From NCBI GenBank assembly GCA_937871705.1, contig CALMOO010000415.1, forward strand, positions 1,838 through 20,867: a DNA stretch of 19,030 nucleotides, in the 5' to 3' direction. Both the position numbers and the translations under genes were made by a program. The notes beneath the pieces were generated by a model, which searched no databases, was not told the origin of the DNA, and saw only the letters and a list, made by a program, of their open reading frames with translations. Of the stretch, positions 6,852 to 15,272 are shown piece by piece; within the stretch, counting starts at the first letter, position 1; the number at the start of each line of letters is the position of its first letter. The stretch comes from an uncultured Hymenobacter sp. GTDB lineage: Bacteria; Bacteroidota; Bacteroidia; Cytophagales; Hymenobacteraceae.

Positions 6852-9800
6852 ATGAAATACTGGAAGGGAATTGAAGAGCTGGATAATTCGCCGGAGTTTG
6901 CTAAAAAAGCCTTCGCCGAGTTTCCTGACTTTCTACCGGTGAAAGAAAGCCGCGCTGGTGAAGCTGAAGATGCTTCAGTAGCTCCACGTCGTGATTTTCT
7001 GAAATTAATGGGCTTTGGGGTAGCTGCTGCTACATTGGCGTCTTGCGAGACGCCGGTGCGCAAAGCAATTCCCTATCTTAATAAGCCGGAAGAAATAGAC
7101 CCGACTATTTCAAATTACTACGCATCTACGTATTTCACTGGTTCTGATTACAATGCAGTCCTAGTAAAAAACCGCGATGGCCGTCCAATTAAGCTAGAGG
7201 GTAATCCTGAGTCACCTATAACGCGAGGTGGCTTGTCTGCTCGGGGTCAAGCTGCGATTCTTACCCCTTACGATGGTGGTCGCTTGCAGCATTTTGCTAT
7301 TAAAGGGAAAAAAGCTGAAATAGATGCTGTTGACCGCGCTATCCAAACTGGCTTAGCTAGTGCCACGGGTAGAATTGCTATCGTATCGCCGACAATCATT
7401 AGCCCGAGCACGAAACGTGCTATTGCTGCTTTTACAAGTCGCTACCGCAACGTTGACCACATCATGTATGATGTTAACTCCGCCTCGGCTCTTCGCCAAG
7501 CTAACGGAGGTGTGTTGCCAGCATTTGACTTCAGCAAGGCCAATGTAATTGTTAGCCTCGGCGCTGATTTCCTTGGTACCTGGATTTCACCGGTTGAATA
7601 TGCTAATCAATATATTGTCAACCGTAAAGTGAATACTGGTAAGCGCACCATGTCGCGCCATATTCAATTCGAGACAGCGCTATCTTTGACGGGTAGTAAC
7701 GCCGATGTGCGGGTACCGGTGAAACCATCGGAGATGGGAGCAGTGGCACTATCCCTGTATAATGCTATCATTGGCGGTGGCACTGCCCCTGCCTTGCCAG
7801 ATAAGGCTAGAAAGCAAGTACTTGCCGTTGCGAACGAGCTAAAGGCTAATAGAGGTGCTGCTTTGGTAGTGGCCGGGTCAAACGACCCAGCTATCCAAAC
7901 AGTAGTGGCAGCTATTAACGAGAGCTTAGGTAGTGTTGGTACGACGATTGACTTAACCAATCCCTCGTATTTGCGTCAAGGTGATGATGTGCGCATGGCA
8001 CAGTTTGTACGCGACTTGAACAGTGGTGCGATAAGCGCGGTGTTCTTCTACAATGCTAACCCGGTATACAACCACCCGCAAGGGGCCCAAATAAAGGCTG
8101 GTATTGCAAAAACGGCATTGAGCGTATCGCTTAATGACCGTCTTGACGAAACAGGCTCACTCTGCCAGTATCAAGCTCCGGATAGTAACTGGTTGGAATC
8201 TTGGAATGACTACGAACCCAAGAAAGGATACTTGAGCCTTGCTCAACCGGCTATCACGCCAATTTTCCAAACTCGCCAAGGGCAGGAAAGCTTTCTGCGC
8301 TGGAGTGGTTCGCAGCAGCATTACTACGACTTCATGAAAGAAGGCTGGCGTGGTATAATTGGTGCTAATGGCTTCCAAGCGGCTTGGGACAAAGTAGTCC
8401 ATGACGGTGTCGCTACGGGTACAGCATTAGTTGCTGCACCAGCACCTATTGCCCCAGCCATAGGGGTAGCAGAAGCGATTAGCCGTTTACGTAGGTCTGC
8501 CTCGGCTCCTGCAGGCTCAGTTGAGCTAGCACTTTACGAGAAGGTAGGTGTTGGCGAAGGCTCTTCAGAAGCTAACAATCCGTTCCTACAAGAGCTACCT
8601 GACCCAGTTTCAAAAGCTACTTGGGGCAACTACGTTGCTGTACCTCGTAGCATGGCAGTGAAAGACGAAAATAAATGGGAGCAGGGTGACGTGTTGAGTG
8701 TCACTGCTAATGGCATTACAATTGATTTACCGGTTCTTATCCAGCCAGGACAAGCCGAAGGTACTGTTAGTGTTGCGGTTGGTTATGGCCGTACAATGGC
8801 AGGCAAAGTAGGTAACGCAGTAGGAGAGAATGCTTATCCACTGGCACAAATAGGAACGGACGGAATTATCTATACCAATAATGTTACCCTAAAGAAGACT
8901 GGCGCGAACAGCCCAATTGCACAAACTCAGACGCACCATACTATAATGGACCGCCGCGAAGTAGTGCAAGAAAATACGCTAGCTAAGTATCGCGAGAATC
9001 CGAAAGAGGTAACAGAGTACGAAAAAATTGCTACCCCCGAAGGTCTTGAGAAGCCTAACAAAGTTTCCCTATGGCAAGATTATCAGTATAACAATCACCA
9101 CTGGGGAATGGCGATTGACCTCAACTCGTGCATCGGCTGCGGCTCATGCGTGATTGGGTGCCAGACCGAAAATAACATTGCCGTAGTTGGTAAGCAGCAG
9201 GTTATTAACCGCCGCGAGATGCACTGGATGCGTATCGACCGCTACTACAGCTCGGACCACCATAAGACCGAATTCGAGAAAGAGGGCAAACTGAAGACGT
9301 ACGCAGCTATGGAAGACCCTTCGGATAATCCGCAGGTGATTTTCCAACCAATGCTGTGTCAACAGTGCAACCACGCTCCTTGCGAAACGGTATGCCCCGT
9401 ACTTGCTACTACCCATAGTTCGGAAGGGTTAAACCAAATGACCTACAACCGTTGTGTAGGTACTCGCTACTGCGCGAATAACTGCCCTTACAAGGTTCGT
9501 CGTTTCAATTGGTTCTCCTATTACTCCAACGAGAAGTTTGAGGATGTAAACGGCCACATGTTCACCGACCTTGGTCGTATGGTGCTGAACCCCGACGTAA
9601 CTGTGCGTGCTCGTGGGGTGATGGAGAAATGCTCCTTCTGCGTACAACGTATTCAGCTAGGTAAGTTAGAAGCTAAAAAGCAGAAGCGGCGTCCGCAAGA
9701 TGGTGAAATTGTGCCGGCATGTGCTCAATCTTGCCCTACTGAGGCTATCCTGTTTGGCGATATGCGCGACCCTACTACCCGCATCAGTCAGCTATTGCGC

Positions 9801-9923
9801 CGTGAAGACGGTGAGCGTGCGTTCCATGTTCTAGATTCTATCAACACGCAGCCCAATATTGCGTACTTGACTAAAATCCGCAATGCGAGTTCGGAGTTCT
9901 TCCCAGAAGAAGAAAATGCCTAG
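6852..9923 (+). CDS. actB: Alternative complex III subunit ActB, molybdopterin-oxidoreductase-like and iron-sulfur fusion
   Basis: The protein has 1023 residues. A 45-residue N-terminal stretch (MKYWKGIEELDNSPEF) precedes a Tat-type motif, RRDFLK (46-51), a hydrophobic segment and Cys65 in a lipobox-like LASC, so export and lipid anchoring are likely. Residues about 90-740 resemble the molybdopterin oxidoreductase catalytic subunit; in ActB this part is known not to hold molybdenum. Residues about 750-970 form the ferredoxin-like part. Its cysteine groups are 760/763/766/770, 836/839/844/848, 868/874/878, and 927/930 with 957/961. The third group (CVGTRYCANNCP) has Thr where a fourth cysteine would sit, fitting the single [3Fe-4S] cluster known for ActB. 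The protein relays electrons from quinol oxidised at ActC to the hemes. The start is supported by the family-like N-terminus. Confidence 0.95.
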   Translation: MKYWKGIEELDNSPEFAKKAFAEFPDFLPVKESRAGEAEDASVAPRRDFLKLMGFGVAAATLASCETPVRKAIPYLNKPEEIDPTISNYYASTYFTGSDYNAVLVKNRDGRPIKLEGNPESPITRGGLSARGQAAILTPYDGGRLQHFAIKGKKAEIDAVDRAIQTGLASATGRIAIVSPTIISPSTKRAIAAFTSRYRNVDHIMYDVNSASALRQANGGVLPAFDFSKANVIVSLGADFLGTWISPVEYANQYIVNRKVNTGKRTMSRHIQFETALSLTGSNADVRVPVKPSEMGAVALSLYNAIIGGGTAPALPDKARKQVLAVANELKANRGAALVVAGSNDPAIQTVVAAINESLGSVGTTIDLTNPSYLRQGDDVRMAQFVRDLNSGAISAVFFYNANPVYNHPQGAQIKAGIAKTALSVSLNDRLDETGSLCQYQAPDSNWLESWNDYEPKKGYLSLAQPAITPIFQTRQGQESFLRWSGSQQHYYDFMKEGWRGIIGANGFQAAWDKVVHDGVATGTALVAAPAPIAPAIGVAEAISRLRRSASAPAGSVELALYEKVGVGEGSSEANNPFLQELPDPVSKATWGNYVAVPRSMAVKDENKWEQGDVLSVTANGITIDLPVLIQPGQAEGTVSVAVGYGRTMAGKVGNAVGENAYPLAQIGTDGIIYTNNVTLKKTGANSPIAQTQTHHTIMDRREVVQENTLAKYRENPKEVTEYEKIATPEGLEKPNKVSLWQDYQYNNHHWGMAIDLNSCIGCGSCVIGCQTENNIAVVGKQQVINRREMHWMRIDRYYSSDHHKTEFEKEGKLKTYAAMEDPSDNPQVIFQPMLCQQCNHAPCETVCPVLATTHSSEGLNQMTYNRCVGTRYCANNCPYKVRRFNWFSYYSNEKFEDVNGHMFTDLGRMVLNPDVTVRARGVMEKCSFCVQRIQLGKLEAKKQKRRPQDGEIVPACAQSCPTEAILFGDMRDPTTRISQLLRREDGERAFHVLDSINTQPNIAYLTKIRNASSEFFPEEENA

Positions 9924-9972
9924 CCTTAACGTAGCTGAGTACCAAGAGATAAGTATTTAACTATTCATCATT

Positions 9973-11448
9973 ATGCAGCACGTATCACCTGTACGCGAAC
10001 CGCTCATCACGAGTGGTAAGACGTACCACGACGTAACTCAAGATATCTGCTACCAGGTGGAGGCTGCTCCCAACATCCGATGGATGAGTGCCCTTGGCGT
10101 AGCACTGGTACTACTTGGAGTATTCCTTTATTCTGTCTATCGTACGTTATGGTATGGTATTGGAGAGTGGGGCTTAAATAAAACTATTGGTTGGGCCTGG
10201 GATATCACCAACTTCGTATGGTGGGTAGGTATTGGTCACGCCGGTACGCTTATATCGGCTGTACTACTGCTGTTCCGTCAGAAATGGCGGTCGTCTATTA
10301 ACCGGGCAGCTGAAGCAATGACTATTTTCGCCGTAATCTGTGCGGCGATGTTCCCAGTGTTGCACATGGGACGCCCGTGGCTTGCATTCTGGGTATTTCC
10401 TTTTCAAAACACGTTTGGTTCCTTGTGGGTGAACTTCAATTCCCCACTTCTATGGGACGTGTTTGCCATCTCTACCTACTTTACTGTTTCCTTGGTATTC
10501 TGGTATACAGGGTTGGTTCCTGACTTTGCTACCATCCGCGACCGAGCTAAGGGTAAAATTGCAAAAGTGAGCTATTCACTTCTTAGCATGGGTTGGACTG
10601 GTTCGGCTAAGCATTGGTCACGCTACGAGACGGTATCATTGATTTTAGCAGGTGTATCAACGCCACTTGTACTTTCAGTGCACACCATCGTATCGATGGA
10701 CTTTGCAACCTCAGTAGTTCCTGGCTGGCACACCACTATTTTCCCTCCTTACTTCGTAGCTGGCGCTATCTTCTCAGGCTTCGCAATGGTTTTAACGCTT
10801 ATGCTCATTACTCGTGTGGTGTTCAAGCTTGAAGATTACATTACGCTGGAACACATTGCGCTCATGAATAAAATCATGATGGTAACAGGTTCTATTGTAG
10901 GGGTAGCCTATATCACGGAGTTCTTTATTGCTTGGTACTCACAGGTTGAATATGAGCAGTACGCCTTTATCAACCGTGCTACTGGTCCTTATTGGTGGGC
11001 ATATGCTAGTATGATGACTTGTAACGTGATTACACCACAGTTGGTGTGGTTCCGTCGGGTACGCTATAGCATTGTGCTCACGTTCATTTTGTCCATCATT
11101 GTGAACATTGGTATGTGGTTCGAGCGCTTCGTTATTATCGTAACATCGTTGCACCGTGACTACTTGCCTTCTTCTTGGGCTATGTTCTCTCCAACCCGCA
11201 TTGACGTAGGTATTTATGTGGGCACTATTGGACTGTTCTTCACATTGTTCCTGCTATTCGCTAAGTTTTTTCCAGTCATCAACATGGCTGAAGTGAAAGC
11301 TATTCTGAAGTACACCGTCAATGATGGCCCAACTTATGGCGGTGCTAATGATGGTTCACAGCAGGCAAGCCGTCGTATTGCGCCCGGACCCTTTGCTACA
11401 CCTGGTGTGCCAGCTTCTGCACCTGTAAACTACGATAAACATGACTAA
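9973..11448 (+). CDS. actC: Alternative complex III quinol-binding membrane subunit ActC (NrfD/PsrC-like)
   Basis: The protein has 491 residues and is highly hydrophobic, with about ten predicted membrane helices and polar ends. It belongs to the NrfD/PsrC family of quinol-interacting membrane subunits and is the presumed site of quinol oxidation next to the ActB clusters. Visible family landmarks include WDITNFVWWVGIGHAGT (residues about 76-92), VLHMGRPW (129-136, His131) and SPLLWDVFAIS (157-167, Asp162). These polar residues within helices are candidates for quinol binding or proton transfer. The C-terminus ends in a Pro/Ala-rich tail of about 40 residues. The gene lies 49 bases after actB and its last 8 bases overlap actD, implying coupled translation. 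Confidence 0.95.
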   Translation: MQHVSPVREPLITSGKTYHDVTQDICYQVEAAPNIRWMSALGVALVLLGVFLYSVYRTLWYGIGEWGLNKTIGWAWDITNFVWWVGIGHAGTLISAVLLLFRQKWRSSINRAAEAMTIFAVICAAMFPVLHMGRPWLAFWVFPFQNTFGSLWVNFNSPLLWDVFAISTYFTVSLVFWYTGLVPDFATIRDRAKGKIAKVSYSLLSMGWTGSAKHWSRYETVSLILAGVSTPLVLSVHTIVSMDFATSVVPGWHTTIFPPYFVAGAIFSGFAMVLTLMLITRVVFKLEDYITLEHIALMNKIMMVTGSIVGVAYITEFFIAWYSQVEYEQYAFINRATGPYWWAYASMMTCNVITPQLVWFRRVRYSIVLTFILSIIVNIGMWFERFVIIVTSLHRDYLPSSWAMFSPTRIDVGIYVGTIGLFFTLFLLFAKFFPVINMAEVKAILKYTVNDGPTYGGANDGSQQASRRIAPGPFATPGVPASAPVNYDKHD

Positions 11449-11968
11449 GCGCTTCGCCCTTGGCATCTTCGAAGACGAAGACGTGCTATTACACGCTATC
11501 GATAACGTTCGTGGTGCTGGAGTAAAAATATATGACGTCTTCTCCCCATACCCAGTGCACGGTATAGACGATGCACTAGGAATAGAGCGTTCACGCCTAC
11601 CTATCGCTGCTTTTTTCTATGGCATGTGCGGCTTGGCTTTCGCCCTGTGGATGCAGATTTACATGCTTGGTTTTGACTGGCCAATGATTATTGGTGGTAA
11701 GCCAAATATCGCTCTGCCTGCATTCATCCCAGTAAGCTTTGAGTTGACAGTATTCTTTACTTGCCATGGTATGGTAATTACCTTCTATACCATTTGCAAA
11801 CTATATCCGCGCATCAAGACGCCAGTATTAGATGCACGGTCAACAGACGACAAATTTGTAATGGCTATTGAACTGGATGAAAACAGTTCACAATTGCCCC
11901 AATTAACTCAACTGCTTCGTACTAATGGTGCAAGTGAAGTTAATCAAAAGGAAATGACTAAATTCTAA
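11441..11968 (+). CDS. actD: Alternative complex III subunit ActD (DUF3341)
   Basis: The protein has 175 residues. The N-terminus (TKRFALGIFEDEDVLLHAIDNVRGAGVKIYDVFSP) is a soluble alpha/beta domain typical of DUF3341, with the conserved YDVFSPYPVHGID block at 31-43. Two membrane helices follow at about 55-75 and 93-117, then a cytoplasmic tail. ActD is a structural membrane subunit with no cofactor. It starts inside the end of actC (8-base overlap) and its TAA stop shares one base with the actE ATG, so all three genes are probably translated in a coupled way. Confidence 0.93.
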   Translation: MTKRFALGIFEDEDVLLHAIDNVRGAGVKIYDVFSPYPVHGIDDALGIERSRLPIAAFFYGMCGLAFALWMQIYMLGFDWPMIIGGKPNIALPAFIPVSFELTVFFTCHGMVITFYTICKLYPRIKTPVLDARSTDDKFVMAIELDENSSQLPQLTQLLRTNGASEVNQKEMTKF

Positions 11969-12723
11969 TGATGTCGCCTTCCCTAAAACATGGGCTGTAC
12001 GCGGCCTCTCTCTCTCTGAGCTTTGGTCTTGGTTCCTGCTCTACTCCAGCTGATGCTCCAGGAGTCGAGTATGCACCAGAGATGTACGAGTCTATTCCAT
12101 ACGAAGCGTTGAAGCAAACCAGCTTCAATAAGATTAATGCCTTCGGTATTAATCAGCGTACGCCACCAATAGGAACTGTCCCTCGTGGCAAGCTCAACTA
12201 TTACGACCACATTCCAAAAGATAGTGTTCGGATTGCTGAGCGGGTATTGCACAATCCCTACCCCTACACAAAGGCCAATATAGAAGAAGGTCAGGTGCTT
12301 TACACGCGCATCTGTCAACATTGCCACGGTGAGAAGGGTGACGGTCAGGGTCCAGTGGGCTTGAAGTTTAAAGGTGTTCCCAATTACTCGTCTGGTGCTT
12401 ATAAAGCGATGAATGATGGGCATATCTTCCACGTTATCGAGTGGGGACGTAACCGAATGATGCCACATGGTTCACAGGTGAATCCTGAAGAGCGTTGGAA
12501 AATTGCAATGTATGTTCACGTACTTCAAATCAATAACGACCCTGCTGATTTGCCCAAGGTAGTTAAAGTGAATGGCCCTACCCCCATCACCAATGCCGAA
12601 TCAGGTGATGCTTCCCAGCAAACTGATGGCAATAATCAAAATCCAGAAGGCCAAGCACAAGCTCACACTGGCTCTGAGACCCCCGGCCAGGGTAACACAA
12701 AAGCCCATAATGGCTCTATGTAA
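11968..12723 (+). CDS. actE: Alternative complex III subunit ActE, lipid-anchored monoheme cytochrome c
   Basis: The protein has 251 residues. A lipoprotein signal ends in FGLGSC, giving Cys24 as the lipidated residue. A single heme site, CQHCH, lies at 116-120 with the following GEKGDGQGP, the usual class I cytochrome c context. The axial methionine is probably in RNRMMPHGS (Met164 or Met165). The last 45 or so residues are Gln/Asn/Gly rich and probably disordered. It adds a heme to the periplasmic electron relay of ACIII. The start codon overlaps the actD stop (TAATG); a second in-frame ATG three bases later is equally possible. Confidence 0.94.
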   Translation: MMSPSLKHGLYAASLSLSFGLGSCSTPADAPGVEYAPEMYESIPYEALKQTSFNKINAFGINQRTPPIGTVPRGKLNYYDHIPKDSVRIAERVLHNPYPYTKANIEEGQVLYTRICQHCHGEKGDGQGPVGLKFKGVPNYSSGAYKAMNDGHIFHVIEWGRNRMMPHGSQVNPEERWKIAMYVHVLQINNDPADLPKVVKVNGPTPITNAESGDASQQTDGNNQNPEGQAQAHTGSETPGQGNTKAHNGSM

Positions 12724-12735
12724 TTTTGACTGATT

Positions 12736-14046
12736 ATGGCAACACTGACTCATCATCACGAACCTGTTGCGAATGAGCACTTGGAAGTGAAACCGAGTGT
12801 GCAGCGCACATTCACTACTATCATCGTAGCTGGTGTTATTATTCTAGCTATTGGTTTGTTAGCAGCTATACTAGGCTGGGGCGGACATCACGAAGCATCT
12901 ACTCATCTACCCGCAGCAGCTGGCCACGCTGCCGAGAATGAAGGTAGCCCAATCTGGGCTAAGCGGTTGCTGGTTAGCCTGTGGCATAGCAATGTGTTTT
13001 TTATTGGGATATCAGTAGTAGGAACAGTCTTCATGGCTATTCAATACGTGTCCTATGCAGGCTGGTCAGTAGTGGTAAAGCGCATCAATGAAGCGCTTAG
13101 TGCTTGGCTGTTGCCTGGAGGTATTATCATGCTGGTAGTGTTCTTTATAGGTCGGCATGACATTTTCCATTGGACCCATGCTGGTATAATGGACCCTAAG
13201 TCAGCGAATTACGACCATATTATTGCAGGTAAGAGTGGTTTTTTAAACATGCCATTCTATATCATACGTATGCTGTCCTACTTGTTTATTTGGTGGACTT
13301 TCTCTCAGCGTTTGCGTCAGCTTTCTTTACAAGAGGACCTGAATGGAGGAACTGGCTACTTTCATACCAGTATTACAACTGCAGCACTGTTTCTTGTACT
13401 GTTCGCAGTTACCTCATCAATGGCAGCTTGGGATTGGGTGATGTCGGTTGATGTACATTGGTTTAGCACGTTGTTTGGCTGGTACGTTTTTTCCTCTTGG
13501 TGGGTATCTGGTATTGCTGCCACAACGCTAATTGCTATTTTCCTTAAGCAGGCAGGCTACTTGCGCATGCTTACCTCGAACCACTTGCATGACCTAGGAA
13601 AACTGATGTTTGGTTTCAGCATCTTCTGGACCTACTTATGGTTCTCGCAGTTCATGCTGATATGGTATGCTAATCTTCCTGAAGAAGCGGTGTACTTTAA
13701 CCAGCGTCTCGGTGGTTTTGACGGTCGTTATACATGGTTATTCTACGGCAATTTGGTCATCAATTTTGCTTTCCCTTTCTTGGCATTGATGACGCGCGAT
13801 GCTAAGCGCCAGATGATTATCATGAAAATCGTATGTATCGCTATAATTGTAGGACACTGGGCCGACTTTTATTTGATGTTCATGCCAAGCACTTTAAAGG
13901 GTGAAAATGGGTTCTTAATTGAAATCGGTGTAGCACTGATATTTCTGGGTTCGTTCCTAATCCTGGTTACTCGTCGTCTTGCTGCTGCTTCGCTTGTTCC
14001 TGTTAATCATCCATTCATCGAAGAAAGCGTTCACCATACGACTTAA
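12736..14046 (+). CDS. actF: Alternative complex III membrane subunit ActF (NrfD-like)
   Basis: The protein has 436 residues and is very hydrophobic, with about ten predicted helices after a 30-residue polar N-terminus. It is a second NrfD/PsrC-like subunit, paralogous to ActC. ActF is not thought to sit next to the iron-sulfur subunit, and a role in proton movement has been proposed. Visible landmarks are a His-rich periplasmic loop near 50-65 (GGHHEASTHLPAAAGHA) and the conserved HDIFHWTHAGIMD at 141-153. MAAWDWVMSVDVHWFSTLFGW lies in the middle of the protein. The gene follows actE by 12 bases and precedes coxB by 96 bases. Confidence 0.94.
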   Translation: MATLTHHHEPVANEHLEVKPSVQRTFTTIIVAGVIILAIGLLAAILGWGGHHEASTHLPAAAGHAAENEGSPIWAKRLLVSLWHSNVFFIGISVVGTVFMAIQYVSYAGWSVVVKRINEALSAWLLPGGIIMLVVFFIGRHDIFHWTHAGIMDPKSANYDHIIAGKSGFLNMPFYIIRMLSYLFIWWTFSQRLRQLSLQEDLNGGTGYFHTSITTAALFLVLFAVTSSMAAWDWVMSVDVHWFSTLFGWYVFSSWWVSGIAATTLIAIFLKQAGYLRMLTSNHLHDLGKLMFGFSIFWTYLWFSQFMLIWYANLPEEAVYFNQRLGGFDGRYTWLFYGNLVINFAFPFLALMTRDAKRQMIIMKIVCIAIIVGHWADFYLMFMPSTLKGENGFLIEIGVALIFLGSFLILVTRRLAAASLVPVNHPFIEESVHHTT

Positions 14047-14083
14047 CCTTTTGGAATACAGAAGCTAACGTTTAGCGATTATT

Positions 14084-14097
14084 ACAAATCCATTTGT
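14084..14097. promoter_or_regulatory. Short dyad upstream of coxB
   Basis: ACAAAT-CC-ATTTGT is a perfect 6-bp dyad in the 96-base actF-coxB gap. Just upstream is a weaker one, GCTAA/TTAGC. No full TAnnTTTG box is present (the nearest is TCCATTTG at 14089-14096), so an internal promoter is not supported. It may be an operator or chance. Confidence 0.22.
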
Positions 14098-14142
14098 GCT
14101 AATTACTGTTTAGTTTCTAGTTCTAATATATAGCTACCCACA

Positions 14143-15243
14143 ATGAGTGCTTTAACAATTTTGCTGGTGCTGGTACTATTGCTAGTCGTATTCGGCTTGC
14201 TATTCCGGCTTCAGATTTTGACTTCCATCTTTTCCGGTACTTATGTTCGGGAGATTGGTATGAGCAATCGCATCAATGCGATGCTAATGTTAGTTTTCAT
14301 GGTAGTAGGTGGAGCAGCTTTCTTTTGGTCGTTCTCAGAGAACTTCAGCAAAATGAACCCGCCTATCGCTTCTGTGCATGGACACGCCATGGAGCGAATG
14401 TTTTGGACAACGATGACAGTTATCGGCATCGCTTTCGTAATAACGCAAGCTTTGCTCTTTATCTATTCTTATAAATACCAACATAAAGAAGGCCGCCGTG
14501 CGTACTTCTTTGCTCACAATAACACGATTGAGGTAATCTGGACGATTATTCCAGCTATTGTGATGGCTGCGCTGATTTTTGCGGGTTGGAAAGCATGGAC
14601 TCGTATTACTGGTCCTGCTCCCAAAGACTCCGTGGTAGTAGAATTGATGGGTAAGCAATTTAACTGGCTAGTGCGTTACCCCGGCCGCGATATGAAACTG
14701 GGTGTAGTAAACTACCGGCTTATCGATGCCTCGAATGATTTCGGCTTTGACTTAAGTGATAAATCAGCGCTGGATGACTTTACTACTACTGAGATACATG
14801 TGCCAAAAGGCCATCCAGTATTGATTAAAATTCGTTCGCGTGATGTATTGCACGCAGTGTATATGCCACAGTTCCGTGTACAGATGTATGCAGTTCCTGG
14901 TATGCCTACCCGTTTCTGGTTTACGCCTACTACCACTACCGATGAGATGCGGGCCCGTTTAGGAAATCCTAAGTTCAACTATGAACTGGCTTGTAATCAG
15001 ATTTGTGGTAAGAGTCACTTTGCTATGAAAGCCACTATCATAGTAGATGAGCCAGATGATTACCAAGCTTGGTATGCTAAGCAGAGCCCTAACTCAGCTA
15101 ATGCTGATATGATGGCATCATATAAGCAAACCAGCCAGCAAGCTGGTCTAGGTAAAGGTGGGACAATGGGAGCGAAAGCGGCGGCCATAGAGGAAACTGG
15201 CGAAACGCCTGCTGCGCCTTTGTCTTCACAGGCAACCATGTAA
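14143..15243 (+). CDS. coxB: Cytochrome c oxidase subunit II with an extra N-terminal membrane hairpin
   Basis: The protein has 366 residues. The CuA site is intact: His237 (VLHAVY) and the C-terminal block C284, C288, H292 and M295 (CNQICGKSHFAM). The residue between the cysteines is Gln286, where classic subunit II has Glu. Four membrane helices are visible, at about 1-22, 44-64, 88-112 and 128-150. Canonical subunit II has two, so the first pair is additional. No heme c domain is fused at the C-terminus, which is instead a polar tail of about 60 residues. It accepts electrons from cytochrome c or directly from ACIII and passes them to subunit I. Its position directly behind actF fits an ACIII-aa3 supercomplex. 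Confidence 0.95.
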   Translation: MSALTILLVLVLLLVVFGLLFRLQILTSIFSGTYVREIGMSNRINAMLMLVFMVVGGAAFFWSFSENFSKMNPPIASVHGHAMERMFWTTMTVIGIAFVITQALLFIYSYKYQHKEGRRAYFFAHNNTIEVIWTIIPAIVMAALIFAGWKAWTRITGPAPKDSVVVELMGKQFNWLVRYPGRDMKLGVVNYRLIDASNDFGFDLSDKSALDDFTTTEIHVPKGHPVLIKIRSRDVLHAVYMPQFRVQMYAVPGMPTRFWFTPTTTTDEMRARLGNPKFNYELACNQICGKSHFAMKATIIVDEPDDYQAWYAKQSPNSANADMMASYKQTSQQAGLGKGGTMGAKAAAIEETGETPAAPLSSQATM

Positions 15244-15272
15244 GTTGATTTTTACGAATAACTGTTTTCTAT

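Noticed and set aside
6852..9923. ActB as an active molybdenum enzyme
   Set aside because: The gene context and iron-sulfur fusion identify it as the ACIII ActB subunit, whose molybdopterin-like domain is known not to bind the cofactor.
14047..14142. Independent promoter for coxB in the actF-coxB gap
   Set aside because: No TAnnTTTG with a spaced TTG is present; the nearest match (TCCATTTG) misses the conserved A and has no -33 element.
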